A DNA stretch of 34,345 nucleotides from Devosia equisanguinis (GTDB taxonomy: Bacteria; Pseudomonadota; Alphaproteobacteria; Rhizobiales; Hyphomicrobiaceae): positions 1-34,345 of the forward strand of contig CAMDBL010000017.1 in assembly GCA_945889015.1 (NCBI GenBank), given 5' to 3'. The notes beneath the pieces were generated by a model. That model saw only the letters and a list, made by a program, of their open reading frames with translations, was not told the origin of the DNA and made no database searches. Made by a program: the position numbers and the translations under genes. Shown here piece by piece: positions 1-7,791 of this stretch (positions within the stretch are counted from its first letter, which is position 1; every line of letters begins with the position of its first letter).

Positions 1-2389
1 CGTCGGAATAGTCGTCCGTCCAGGCGCGCTGCTTGCCGGAGTCGCCGAATTCTCGGAAGCCGTCCATCTGCCGGAACGCCTGCAGGGCCGCGTCCGACTT
101 CGCGACCACCACGACCGTCGATGTCGTCGAGGCGTAGCTGCCGTCGGCCTCGTCGTCGGAGACGACCACGCCCTTGAGGCCCGGAACCTCCTTCACGGTC
201 GCGGCCAGCACCCGCTCGAGATCCAGGTAGCGGTTCGAGATGTGCAGCACGGCGACGCCGATATCGGAGATCTTGTCGCGGTAGATCTCGAGCGCCTCCC
301 GGGTCATCAGATGCACCGGCACGGCATCGGAAGAGAACGCATCGACGATGATCAGGTCGAAGCTGGCGTCCTTCTCCTTGGCCATCGTCAGACGGGCGTC
401 GCCGATGACGATATCGGGATCGGGCAGGCAGTTGGCGAGGAATGTGAAGCTCTTGGAATCCCGGGCGATGCCGATGATGATGGGGTCGATCTCGAAGATC
501 CGCCAGTCCTCGTCCTCCTCGGCGAGGCAGGCGAGCGAGCCGGTGCCGAGACCGATCACGCCATAGCGGCCTCGCTTGCCCGCTCCCTTCACCGCCTCGC
601 GCACGGCGGTGACCGAGTTCGCCATCGGGCTCGCCGGATGGTAGTAGGTGCCCGGCGTCGCGTCGGCGACCGGCTTGCCCTCGCTGTCGCGGACGCGCTG
701 GGCGCCGTGCAGCGTGGTGCCGTGCATCAGGATGTTGAACTCGCCGTCGTTCGACAGCAGCACGCGATAGACGCCGAAGTAGCTGCGGCTCGCCTCGCCC
801 TTCTTCACCGCCGACGGCAGCATCACCACGGCGAGGAACATCAGCAGCGCGGCGATCAACTGCAGCGGCGGCGACCGGTAAGCGGCGAGCAGTACGGCGG
901 CGAACACGACGCTCAGCGCCGCCGTCGTCCCCCAATTGCCGAAATGCCAGTCGAAGTGCGAGGCGAGCATGGGGACCCAGAAGATCGCGAGCAGGCCCAG
1001 CGCGAGCAGCAGCCACGCCCGCAGCAGGTCCTCACCCTGGCCCTTGGCCAAGCCCGGCCAGCCGGCCGGCACCGGCAGGCCGATCGCGCGCGAGCCACCG
1101 ACGGCTGCGGCCCCCATCTGGACGAAGAGCCGCGCTGCGCCTGGACGGCAAGCCATGCTCAAGGCCAGCAGCAGGGGATACTCGAACACCTCGGAGAACA
1201 GTTTGGGCGCAATCAGTGCTGCGAACAGGCCGCCGAGCACGCCGCCGAGGGACATCCACAGGTAGAATTCGGTCAGGTGGCGGGCCGCCGGCCGCGCCTC
1301 GTAGAGCGTGCGGTGGGCGACCATGGCCGAGGTGAAGAACACCGCGACGCCGGCGCCGCTGGAGACGAACCAGGTGTCGAGCCGCGTTTGCGATAGTTGC
1401 AGCAGCGCCACGACGACGGCGGCCAGATGAAGGACCAGCAGGATCGGACGCGGGATCAGCGAGTGCTCGCGAAACACCAGGACGAACGTCAGCAGATAGA
1501 GCGCCAGCGGCAGCACCCAAAGCAGCGGCGCGGAGGCGATGTCGGTGGTGACGTGCGTGGTGAAGGCCGTCAGCAGCGCGGAGGGCACCAGCGCGAGCCC
1601 GACCCACCCGAGCCGCTGCGCTGCTGTCGGCGAGGCGATGTCGTCGACCTCCTCGGTGCCGGGCGCCGCCGTCGTCCCGATCCCCGCCGCCACCGCGGCC
1701 CGCCTCACCGCCATGAAACAGCCGGCGAGGCACAGGCAGAGCAGCGCGAAACCCGCGGTCCAGATCTCCGACAGCGCCCGCACCCCGAAGGCCGGCTCGA
1801 GCAGCAGCGGATAGCTCAACAGCGCCAGCAGACTGCCGAGATTGGAGGCGGCATAGAGGAAATAGGGATCGCGGCCGTGGGGATGTCCGGTCGCGGCGAA
1901 CCAGGCCTGCAGCAGCGGCGCATTGGCTGAGACAGCCACGAACGGCAGGCCGATGCCGACCGCGAACAGGCCGAGCTGCCACAGGTAAGGCTCGCCCGCC
2001 GGCGGTTCCACGAAACCACGCGGCATCCAGCTCGGGATCGCCGACAACACCGCCAGCACGGTCAGCGCGAGATGGATCAGCCCGGTCCTGGCCGGTGGAA
2101 GCTTGCGGATGAGCACGTGCGCATAGCAGTAGCCGGCCAGCAGTGCGCCTTGGAAAAAACACATCGCCACTGCCCACACGGACGGGGCTCCCCCGAGCAC
2201 GGGAAGCACCATCTTTGCGAACATGGGTTGCAGAGAGAACAAGAGCAGCGCCGACAGGAACGTCGTTGCGGTGAAGCCCCACAGGACGGCGCTGCTGCCG
2301 TGCGGGGACGCAGCGGCCGGAACGGGCTGTGGCGGCTGCACACCGGCGCCCACCGCCGCGTTGCTCGACGGCTCGATCGACTGGCTCAT
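1..2389 (-). CDS. Fused MFS-type membrane protein / spermidine synthase-like protein (C-terminus outside window)
   Basis: At least 796 codons are visible and the frame runs off the left edge. The start ATG (2387-2389) has GGAG 7 nt upstream. The N-terminal half is a string of hydrophobic helices beginning near residue 36 and resembles the membrane part of fused MFS/spermidine synthases. The C-terminal half is a Rossmann methyltransferase-like fold: a glycine-rich loop GLGTGSLA near residue 615, an acidic EIDP after the next strand, and VDAFSSDAVPVHL near residue 686, typical of spermine/spermidine synthase domains (PF01564). Family knowledge suggests aminopropyl transfer or a related SAM/decarboxy-SAM activity at the inner membrane, but substrates of these fused proteins are mostly unproven. 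It diverges from ruvX across 253 bp. Family identity is confident; the reaction is inference. Confidence 0.88.
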   Translation of the reverse strand, partial: MSQSIEPSSNAAVGAGVQPPQPVPAAASPHGSSAVLWGFTATTFLSALLLFSLQPMFAKMVLPVLGGAPSVWAVAMCFFQGALLAGYCYAHVLIRKLPPARTGLIHLALTVLAVLSAIPSWMPRGFVEPPAGEPYLWQLGLFAVGIGLPFVAVSANAPLLQAWFAATGHPHGRDPYFLYAASNLGSLLALLSYPLLLEPAFGVRALSEIWTAGFALLCLCLAGCFMAVRRAAVAAGIGTTAAPGTEEVDDIASPTAAQRLGWVGLALVPSALLTAFTTHVTTDIASAPLLWVLPLALYLLTFVLVFREHSLIPRPILLVLHLAAVVVALLQLSQTRLDTWFVSSGAGVAVFFTSAMVAHRTLYEARPAARHLTEFYLWMSLGGVLGGLFAALIAPKLFSEVFEYPLLLALSMACRPGAARLFVQMGAAAVGGSRAIGLPVPAGWPGLAKGQGEDLLRAWLLLALGLLAIFWVPMLASHFDWHFGNWGTTAALSVVFAAVLLAAYRSPPLQLIAALLMFLAVVMLPSAVKKGEASRSYFGVYRVLLSNDGEFNILMHGTTLHGAQRVRDSEGKPVADATPGTYYHPASPMANSVTAVREAVKGAGKRGRYGVIGLGTGSLACLAEEDEDWRIFEIDPIIIGIARDSKSFTFLANCLPDPDIVIGDARLTMAKEKDASFDLIIVDAFSSDAVPVHLMTREALEIYRDKISDIGVAVLHISNRYLDLERVLAATVKEVPGLKGVVVSDDEADGSYASTTSTVVVVAKSDAALQAFRQMDGFREFGDSGKQRAWTDDYSD

Positions 2390-2642
2390 GCGGTGCTCCG
2401 CTGCTCCGGCATATACGCTGTCCCTGCACGGTGACCCAAGCGCCCGTGCCCCTGCAGGCGCGGCCACTGGAGATGGGCCCCGGCGCCGGTCATGCCTGAA
2501 CGCACTGAGATGCTCAAGCCGTCAACCTATCGACCGGACGCCCGTCGCCGGCAAGCGTATAAGGTGCATACGAGGTCGGCCGAACGCCGGGCTCCATACC
2601 CTTCCAGACACGCGGCGCGTGCTGTTTCAGGAGACGACCAGC

Positions 2643-3173
2643 TTGAGTGATATCGTCCCGGGCAAGCCGCCCGTCGATCCGGCCCCGAAGCCTGCGCGCG
2701 GCGTCACCTTGGACGACATCGGCGCGTTCGCGGCTCTGTTGGCGCCGATCTCCCGGTTGATCGGCATCGACGCCGGCACCAAGACTCTCGGCCTCGCGCT
2801 GTCGGACGTGACCCGCACCATCGCCTCGCCGCTGCTGACGATCGCGCGGACCAAATTCACCAAGGACGTCGAGCAGCTTCTCGCACTGACTGGCGAGCAC
2901 AAGGTGACGGGTCTCGTGCTCGGCCTGCCCGCCAACCTCGACGGCACCGAGGGACCGCGAGCTCAGAGCACCCGCGCTTTCGCCCGCAACCTGAATGCCC
3001 TGACCCCACTGCCGATCCTGCTCTGGGATGAGCGGTTGTCGACGGCGGCCGCCGAGCGCACGCTGCTGGAGGCCGATCAGAGCCGTCGGCGGCGCGCCGA
3101 GGTGATCGACAAAATGGCGGCGAGCATCATTCTGCAGGGCGCGCTCGACCGCATGAAGTACGACGCGCGGTAG
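2643..3173 (+). CDS. ruvX: RuvX/YqgF-family putative pre-16S rRNA nuclease / Holliday junction resolvase
   Basis: This 176-residue protein of the RNase H-like YqgF family matures the 5' end of 16S rRNA in E. coli and has also been proposed to resolve Holliday junctions. Family motifs are all present: GIDAGTKTLGLALSD with Asp43, GLPANLDGTEGPRAQ near residues 94-108, WDERLST with Asp129/Glu130, and DKMAASIILQ with Asp156. The chosen start is TTG (2643-2645) because AGGAG lies 9 nt upstream and no in-frame ATG is well placed; the open frame extends much further upstream without similarity. The N-terminus is about 30 residues longer than in typical 140-residue members, so a later start near residue 30 is possible. 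The next gene in the same direction begins 226 bp downstream. Confidence 0.93.
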   Translation: MSDIVPGKPPVDPAPKPARGVTLDDIGAFAALLAPISRLIGIDAGTKTLGLALSDVTRTIASPLLTIARTKFTKDVEQLLALTGEHKVTGLVLGLPANLDGTEGPRAQSTRAFARNLNALTPLPILLWDERLSTAAAERTLLEADQSRRRRAEVIDKMAASIILQGALDRMKYDAR

Positions 3174-3252
3174 ATCCCAGGAGCTTTGATCGACTTTCGC
3201 CAGGCCTGACCCTCCCTGACAACTGTCCTGGCCATGATCCATCCTGGCCACT

Positions 3253-3267
3253 ATCCTGGCTCAGGAT
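3253..3267. repeat. Small perfect inverted repeat after ruvX
   Basis: ATCCTG-GCT-CAGGAT forms a six-base-pair stem with a three-base loop, 80 nt beyond the ruvX stop. It is the last of three nearby copies of TCCTGGC (3226, 3242, 3254). No T-tract follows, so an intrinsic terminator is not supported. Confidence 0.3.
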
Positions 3268-3399
3268 CGTCGCGACCACGTCGCCGCCAAGTCGCAAGCA
3301 CGCCGCAAACGTCGGCGAAGGTCGTAAGGTTGCAGCCTGCGGCAGCCATTGCCGCCGGTTCATCTGCAGCGTCCGTCTCCAGCTTGCCCGGGGGCCGTC

Positions 3400-4611
3400 A
3401 TGCGTGCCACGACGAAATCGCTGCTCCGCCGCGCCGATCCGCTGCGCGTCTTCGACGTGCCCGCGCTGAGCGAGGCGCAGGAACTCATGGTCGGACGTTT
3501 TGCCGTGCCGATCCGGCGCGAGATCCGTCGGCTGATGCGCGGCTCCGATCGGATTGCCGATCTCGCCTCCGTGTTTCCCGGCGCGTTGTTCGCGCTGGCG
3601 ACGGGCCATGGCTCGGCCGAGATGCGCCGTGAAGCGCTCGAGCAGATCGACGCGGGGACGCCGCTGAAAACGGTCGCGCGGACGCTCGGCCTGCCGCTGT
3701 GGCTACGCCGTCTCCCGCCAGAAGCCTTCACCGGCCCGCTCGGCCCGCTGCCGTCGAGCGAGGCGTTCACGCGCCGGATCGCTGCCCGGCTGCCGCACTC
3801 GGCCGCGGAGAGCGCCTTCTGGCTGTCGACCATCTCGTTCGCCACCCGCGCCTGCCACGAGGATTTCGCACTCTGGCTCGCCGAGCACCCGCTCTACGGC
3901 GAGCCCGGCGACGCCCAGCGCGTCTTCGCCGTGCTGTCCGCGTACGCTTGGTTCTCGAACGATCCGGTCACTCGTGGGCAGGGATTGATCGTGGTGCCAT
4001 GGCGACCCGAGATCGCCTTCGACACGGCGCTGTGCGCGGCCAAAAGCTGGTTCAACCGTGTCCGCTTGCGGCTGCAGGTGGCACCCGGCGTGATCGAGGA
4101 CACCTGGCTGACGCCGGCCACGGTCAATGGTCTGACATTCGTGCCGCTGGTCGAGGCCCGCGATATTCTCGACGAGGCCCACGCGATGCAGAACTGCGCC
4201 GACCAGTACGCCGACAAGCTGGTGCGGGACCGCTGCCGGCTGTTTGGTATTCGGAAGGGTGCGAGCCGGGTCGCGACGATGGAGATCGGGCCGCATCAGC
4301 GCGAGGCCGGCGTGCTCTCCATCAACCAGCTGAAGTCACGCCACAACATGCCGGCGGGGCTCGACGTCTGGCAGGCCGCGCACGCCTGGATGGCCCAGCA
4401 GACGGCCCTGAAGCGGCTCCCGACGCTGTCACTGCCGGAGCGGCAGATCGACCACAAGGCCTGGCGGGAAATGATGGCGGACTACCGCCGCCAGAAGAGC
4501 GGTGCGCCCTGGCTGCCGGACGCCCTGAGTGGGGCGAGCCTCGCCATGATCGATGCGGACATGTCGGATCTCGCGCGGCGCGGCGGCGTCTCATCGTGGC
4601 TGTTCACCTGA
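3400..4611 (+). CDS. PcfJ-like domain protein, function unknown
   Basis: A 403-residue protein. Residues 1-240 are arginine- and alanine-rich, probably helical, and not recognised. Residues about 255-335 resemble the PcfJ-like domain (PF14284, first described on enterococcal conjugative plasmids): DEAHAMQNCADQYADKL, then FGIRKGASRVATMEI, then INQLKSRHNMPA, followed by a helical segment with WQAAHAWM. The conserved Cys266 and the Q-x3-R-x-N (QLKSRHN) pattern are the features I rely on. There is no signal peptide and no membrane helix. The ATG at 3400 fits the protein better than an in-frame ATG 51 nt upstream; neither has a strong ribosome site. No conjugation gene is nearby, so the plasmid-derived name does not imply conjugation. 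The molecular function of the family is not known to me. Confidence 0.72.
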   Translation: MRATTKSLLRRADPLRVFDVPALSEAQELMVGRFAVPIRREIRRLMRGSDRIADLASVFPGALFALATGHGSAEMRREALEQIDAGTPLKTVARTLGLPLWLRRLPPEAFTGPLGPLPSSEAFTRRIAARLPHSAAESAFWLSTISFATRACHEDFALWLAEHPLYGEPGDAQRVFAVLSAYAWFSNDPVTRGQGLIVVPWRPEIAFDTALCAAKSWFNRVRLRLQVAPGVIEDTWLTPATVNGLTFVPLVEARDILDEAHAMQNCADQYADKLVRDRCRLFGIRKGASRVATMEIGPHQREAGVLSINQLKSRHNMPAGLDVWQAAHAWMAQQTALKRLPTLSLPERQIDHKAWREMMADYRRQKSGAPWLPDALSGASLAMIDADMSDLARRGGVSSWLFT

Positions 4612-4727
4612 GACGTCGGTCTCGATTGACATCCGTGGTCCGATCTGGGAACCCTTCGGCAGTCAAAAGATGCAGCCGGATATCCGTGCCCGGCCTGCGC
4701 ATTCGTCGGTTCATAGGGAGGTCTGAA

Positions 4728-5684
4728 ATGTCCAAGGTGTTGTCGATCCGGCTCGCGACGGCTGTCGCTGCCACCGCACTGCTTTCGGTAGCGGCTGGTG
4801 CCGCCGAGCTGAAGCTGATGACCGGACCGCAGGGCGGCGTCTGGGTGCCGCTGGGCGGCCAGCTCAAGGACGCCTGGGAGAAGGCCATTCCCGGCACCAA
4901 CGTCTCGTCCGTGCCCGGCGCCGGCATCGCCAACATCCGCGCCATCCAGGAAGGCAAGGCCGACGCCGGCTTCGGCAACACCATCTCGACGGCGGACGCG
5001 GTCAACGGCACCGGCGAGGCACCGCTCGACAAGAAGCACGACAAGGTCTGCAACGTCGCCACCCTCTACCCGCAGTATTTCCAGGTCGTGGTGCTCGCCG
5101 ATTCCGGCATCAACTCGATCAAGGACGTCAAGGGCAAGGGTTACGCCACCCAGGTGAAGGGCAACACCGGCGAGCTGATCGCTCGTCATGTCCTGCGCGT
5201 CGGCGGGATGACCTACTCCGACGTGAAGGCGAGCTTCACCAACAGCTATACCGACAGCGTCGAGCAGATGAAGGACAACCGCGTGCAGGCGTTCGCGCTG
5301 GGCACGGGCATTCCGGCCAGCTCGGTGATGGATCTGTCGACGGCACGGGCGGTCAAGCTGCTCGACCTCGCTTCGATCTATCCGGACATGCAGAAAATCA
5401 ATCCGGCCTACAAGCTCGTGACCGTCCCCAAGGGCACCTACGCCAAGCAGGACAAGGACGTCCAGACGATCGGCTACTACACGCACGTCGCCGCCTCCTG
5501 CGCACTGCCGGCAGAAACGGTCTACAAGATGACGGCCGCGATCATGCCCCTGAAGCCCTCGATGGCCGCTCTCTACAAGGACATGGGCAACCTGACGCCG
5601 CAGGTGATGGCGTTGGAGATCGGCGTGCCGTTCCATCCCGGCGCTGCCAAGTGGTACAAGGAGCAGGGCATCACCGTAAAGTAA
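4728..5684 (+). CDS. TRAP transporter solute-binding protein, TAXI family
   Basis: This 318-residue periplasmic binding protein is the receptor of a TAXI-type TRAP system. It has a signal peptide (residues 1 to about 25, hydrophobic core ATAVAATALLSVAAGAA). The mature protein begins ELKLMTGPQGGVWVPLGGQL, the glycine-rich N-terminal signature of TAXI receptors, and continues with GAGIANIRAIQEGKADAGF, which helps shape the ligand site in the family. TAXI receptors are reported to bind glutamate, other dicarboxylates or related organic anions; the ligand here cannot be read from sequence. The ATG at 4728 is chosen because GGGAGGT lies just upstream and the signal peptide starts there; the frame is open upstream into the preceding gene but does not encode a plausible protein. 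It is followed by a hairpin and the fused permease gene. Confidence 0.95.
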   Translation: MSKVLSIRLATAVAATALLSVAAGAAELKLMTGPQGGVWVPLGGQLKDAWEKAIPGTNVSSVPGAGIANIRAIQEGKADAGFGNTISTADAVNGTGEAPLDKKHDKVCNVATLYPQYFQVVVLADSGINSIKDVKGKGYATQVKGNTGELIARHVLRVGGMTYSDVKASFTNSYTDSVEQMKDNRVQAFALGTGIPASSVMDLSTARAVKLLDLASIYPDMQKINPAYKLVTVPKGTYAKQDKDVQTIGYYTHVAASCALPAETVYKMTAAIMPLKPSMAALYKDMGNLTPQVMALEIGVPFHPGAAKWYKEQGITVK

Positions 5685-5702
5685 GCGGCGGTCATGCGCT
5701 TC

Positions 5703-5728
5703 AAGGGCGGCTCGTGAGCCGCCCTTTT
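5703..5728 (+). terminator. Terminator-like hairpin between TRAP binding protein and permease
   Basis: AAGGGCGGCTC (5703-5713) and GAGCCGCCCTT (5716-5726) form a perfect 11-bp stem with a minimal loop, followed by TT (four T in all, 5725-5728). It lies 19 nt after the binding-protein stop and 39 nt before the permease start. The form fits an intrinsic terminator that leaks, which would yield more binding protein than permease; the position is seen, the effect is inferred. Confidence 0.7.
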
Positions 5729-5766
5729 CAGTTTCTGATGCCTGATTTCCGTCCAGGACGCCCCCG

Positions 5767-7758
5767 ATGAGCAGCACCACCGGCCGCCTCGGCCCCACCC
5801 GCACGATCGCGGCTGCAGTCGCCGTGGTGATGGCCCTCTACCATCTCTACGTCATCGTGCCGCCGCTCGATTTCATCTCGCCGTCGCTGCGCGAAGTGTT
5901 CCGCGGGCCGCCGACCGAGTTCTTCTTTCGTGGCGGCCATCTGCTGTTCGCGCTGGTGCTCACGTTCCTGTGGTTCCGCCGCGCCTCGCCGAACGAAGAA
6001 GATCTCGCGGCGATGCTTCCCGACGAGCGCCAGCGGGTGCTCGACGCCAATCGCAACGGCACGATCGTCGATTGGTGCCTCGTGGCATTGTCGGTCCTGA
6101 CCATCGTCTACGTGTTCTGGAACTACGACTACATCATCAACCGCATCATCTATGTCGACGATCCCCATTGGATGGACATGGTGCTGTGCGTCGTACTCGT
6201 GTGCCTGCTGCTCGAGGCGACGCGTCGGCTCATGGGACTGGCGCTCCCGATCACCGCGCTCGGGTTCCTGGCCTACGCCTTCATCTTCGCCAAGGTGTCG
6301 CCCACCGGCCTCGTCGACCAGCTGTATCTGTCGACCGAGGGGATCTTCGGCCAGCCGCTGGCGGTCTCGGCGGCCTATGTGATGATCTTCGTGCTGTTCG
6401 GCGCCTTCATGGAGAAGACCGGCACCGGACAGCTGTTCATGGATTTCGCCATGAGCCTCACCGGCCATACGGCCGGTGGTCCCGGCAAGGTCTCGGTGGT
6501 GTCGTCGTCGCTGTTTGGAACCATCTCGGGCTCGGCCGTCGCCAACGTCATGGTGGACGGTCCGATCTCGATCCCGTTGATGAAGCGGACCGGCTTTCCC
6601 GCCCACTTCGCCGCCGCCGTCGAGGCCGTGGCCTCCACCGGTGGCCAGATCATGCCGCCGATCATGGGCGCGGCGGCGTTCGTGATGGCCGAGTTCCTGG
6701 GTGTCGGCTACGGCCAGGTGGTGATCTGGGCGCTGATACCCTCCGTGCTCTACTATCTCGCCTGCTTCGGCGCGGTGCATTTCGAGGCCAAGCGTCTGGG
6801 CATCGTCGGCGTGCCGCGATCGGAATTGCCGGTGCTGACCCGCGTGCTGGCCGAGCGCGGCCACCTTTTCCTGCCCGTGATCATCCTGCTCACGATCATG
6901 TATGCGGGCTACTCCTCGCCGCTGGCGGCGCTCGCCGGCACGCTGCTGTGCTTCCCTGTCGCCTACCTACGCGCCTCGACCCGGCCGAACGTCACGTTCA
7001 AGAATTTCATCGAGGCTCTGATCGACGGCTCGCGCAATACGCTCGCGGTGGCGCTGGCGTGCGCCTGCGCCGGTGTCATCATCGGCACCGTCACGCTGAC
7101 CGGTCTCGGCATCGTGTTCTCGCAGTGGGTGGTCGGCTTGTCGCAGAACACGCTGCTGCTGGCGCTGGTGCTGACGATGATGGCGGGGATCGTGCTGGGC
7201 ATGGGCATGCCGACGACGCCAGCGTACATCATCATGGTATCGCTGCTGGTGCCCGCGATCATCAAGCTCGGCGTGCCGAAGCCCGCCGCTCACATGTTCG
7301 CGTTCTATTTCGCCATCCTCTCCGCGATCACGCCCCCGGTGGCGCTCGCCGTCTACGCCGCCTCCGGGCTCGCCAAATCCGATGTCTGGGCCACCGGCTG
7401 GGCGGCGATGAAGATCGGTGCCGCCGGCTTCATCGTTCCGTTCATGTTCGTCTACGAGCCGGCGCTGCTGATGATCGGCACGTGGCCGCAGGTGATCCAG
7501 GCGGTGATCACCGCGTCGATCGGAATCCTGTTCCTGGCGGCCGGTCTGCACGGATATCTGATCGGGCCGGCCAACTCGACCCAGAAAGCTCTGCTCATCG
7601 CGTCCTGCTTCTGCCTCGTCAATCCGAACCTGCTGGCGGGCATCCTGCCGCCGGGCTTAGCCGCGGCGGGAGCAGACGTGCTCGGCCTCGGGCTCGCAGG
7701 CGTGGTGGTGCTCTGGCAGCTCGCCACCCGCAAGGCAGCGGCGGCGCAAGCCGCCTGA
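5767..7758 (+). CDS. TRAP transporter permease, fused 4TM/12TM subunits
   Basis: A 663-residue inner-membrane protein that joins the small (DctQ-like) and large (DctM-like) TRAP permease subunits, the usual form in TAXI systems. Residues 1 to about 190 hold an N-terminal set of helices with a soluble loop containing FRRASPNEEDLAA. The DctM-like part follows, with the characteristic stretch SVVSSSLFGTISGSAVANV, then VDGPISIPLMKRTGF and STGGQIMPPIMGAAAF. A later GMGMPTTPAYIIM matches the conserved second half-site. It works with the binding protein encoded just upstream, driving uptake by an ion gradient rather than ATP. The ATG at 5767 lies 82 bp after the upstream stop. The gene ends 33 bp from the convergent rnr stop. 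Confidence 0.95.
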   Translation: MSSTTGRLGPTRTIAAAVAVVMALYHLYVIVPPLDFISPSLREVFRGPPTEFFFRGGHLLFALVLTFLWFRRASPNEEDLAAMLPDERQRVLDANRNGTIVDWCLVALSVLTIVYVFWNYDYIINRIIYVDDPHWMDMVLCVVLVCLLLEATRRLMGLALPITALGFLAYAFIFAKVSPTGLVDQLYLSTEGIFGQPLAVSAAYVMIFVLFGAFMEKTGTGQLFMDFAMSLTGHTAGGPGKVSVVSSSLFGTISGSAVANVMVDGPISIPLMKRTGFPAHFAAAVEAVASTGGQIMPPIMGAAAFVMAEFLGVGYGQVVIWALIPSVLYYLACFGAVHFEAKRLGIVGVPRSELPVLTRVLAERGHLFLPVIILLTIMYAGYSSPLAALAGTLLCFPVAYLRASTRPNVTFKNFIEALIDGSRNTLAVALACACAGVIIGTVTLTGLGIVFSQWVVGLSQNTLLLALVLTMMAGIVLGMGMPTTPAYIIMVSLLVPAIIKLGVPKPAAHMFAFYFAILSAITPPVALAVYAASGLAKSDVWATGWAAMKIGAAGFIVPFMFVYEPALLMIGTWPQVIQAVITASIGILFLAAGLHGYLIGPANSTQKALLIASCFCLVNPNLLAGILPPGLAAAGADVLGLGLAGVVVLWQLATRKAAAAQAA

Positions 7759-7760
7759 TC

Positions 7761-7774
7761 GAGCGGAGACGCTC
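7761..7774. terminator. Possible weak bidirectional hairpin between convergent genes
   Basis: GAGCG-GAGA-CGCTC is a perfect five-base-pair stem with a GNRA-type tetraloop, sitting in the 33-bp gap between the stops of the TRAP permease and rnr. There is no T-tract on either side, so termination is only a guess from position. Confidence 0.25.
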
Positions 7775-7791
7775 AGACCTCGGTGCGGTCG

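Noticed and set aside
242-1930. Plus-strand open frames opposite the fused MFS/spermidine-synthase gene
   Set aside because: Low-complexity His/Gln/Arg-rich translations typical of antisense frames; the minus strand carries a coherent conserved protein through the whole stretch.
2558-2563. TATAAG as a -10 box for ruvX
   Set aside because: Five of six bases match but there is no -35 box at suitable spacing; left out of the feature list.
4626-4631. Perfect TTGACA upstream of the TAXI binding-protein gene
   Set aside because: No acceptable -10 box 16-18 bp downstream (GGAACC, GAACCC or AACCCT there), so a sigma70 promoter call is not supported.
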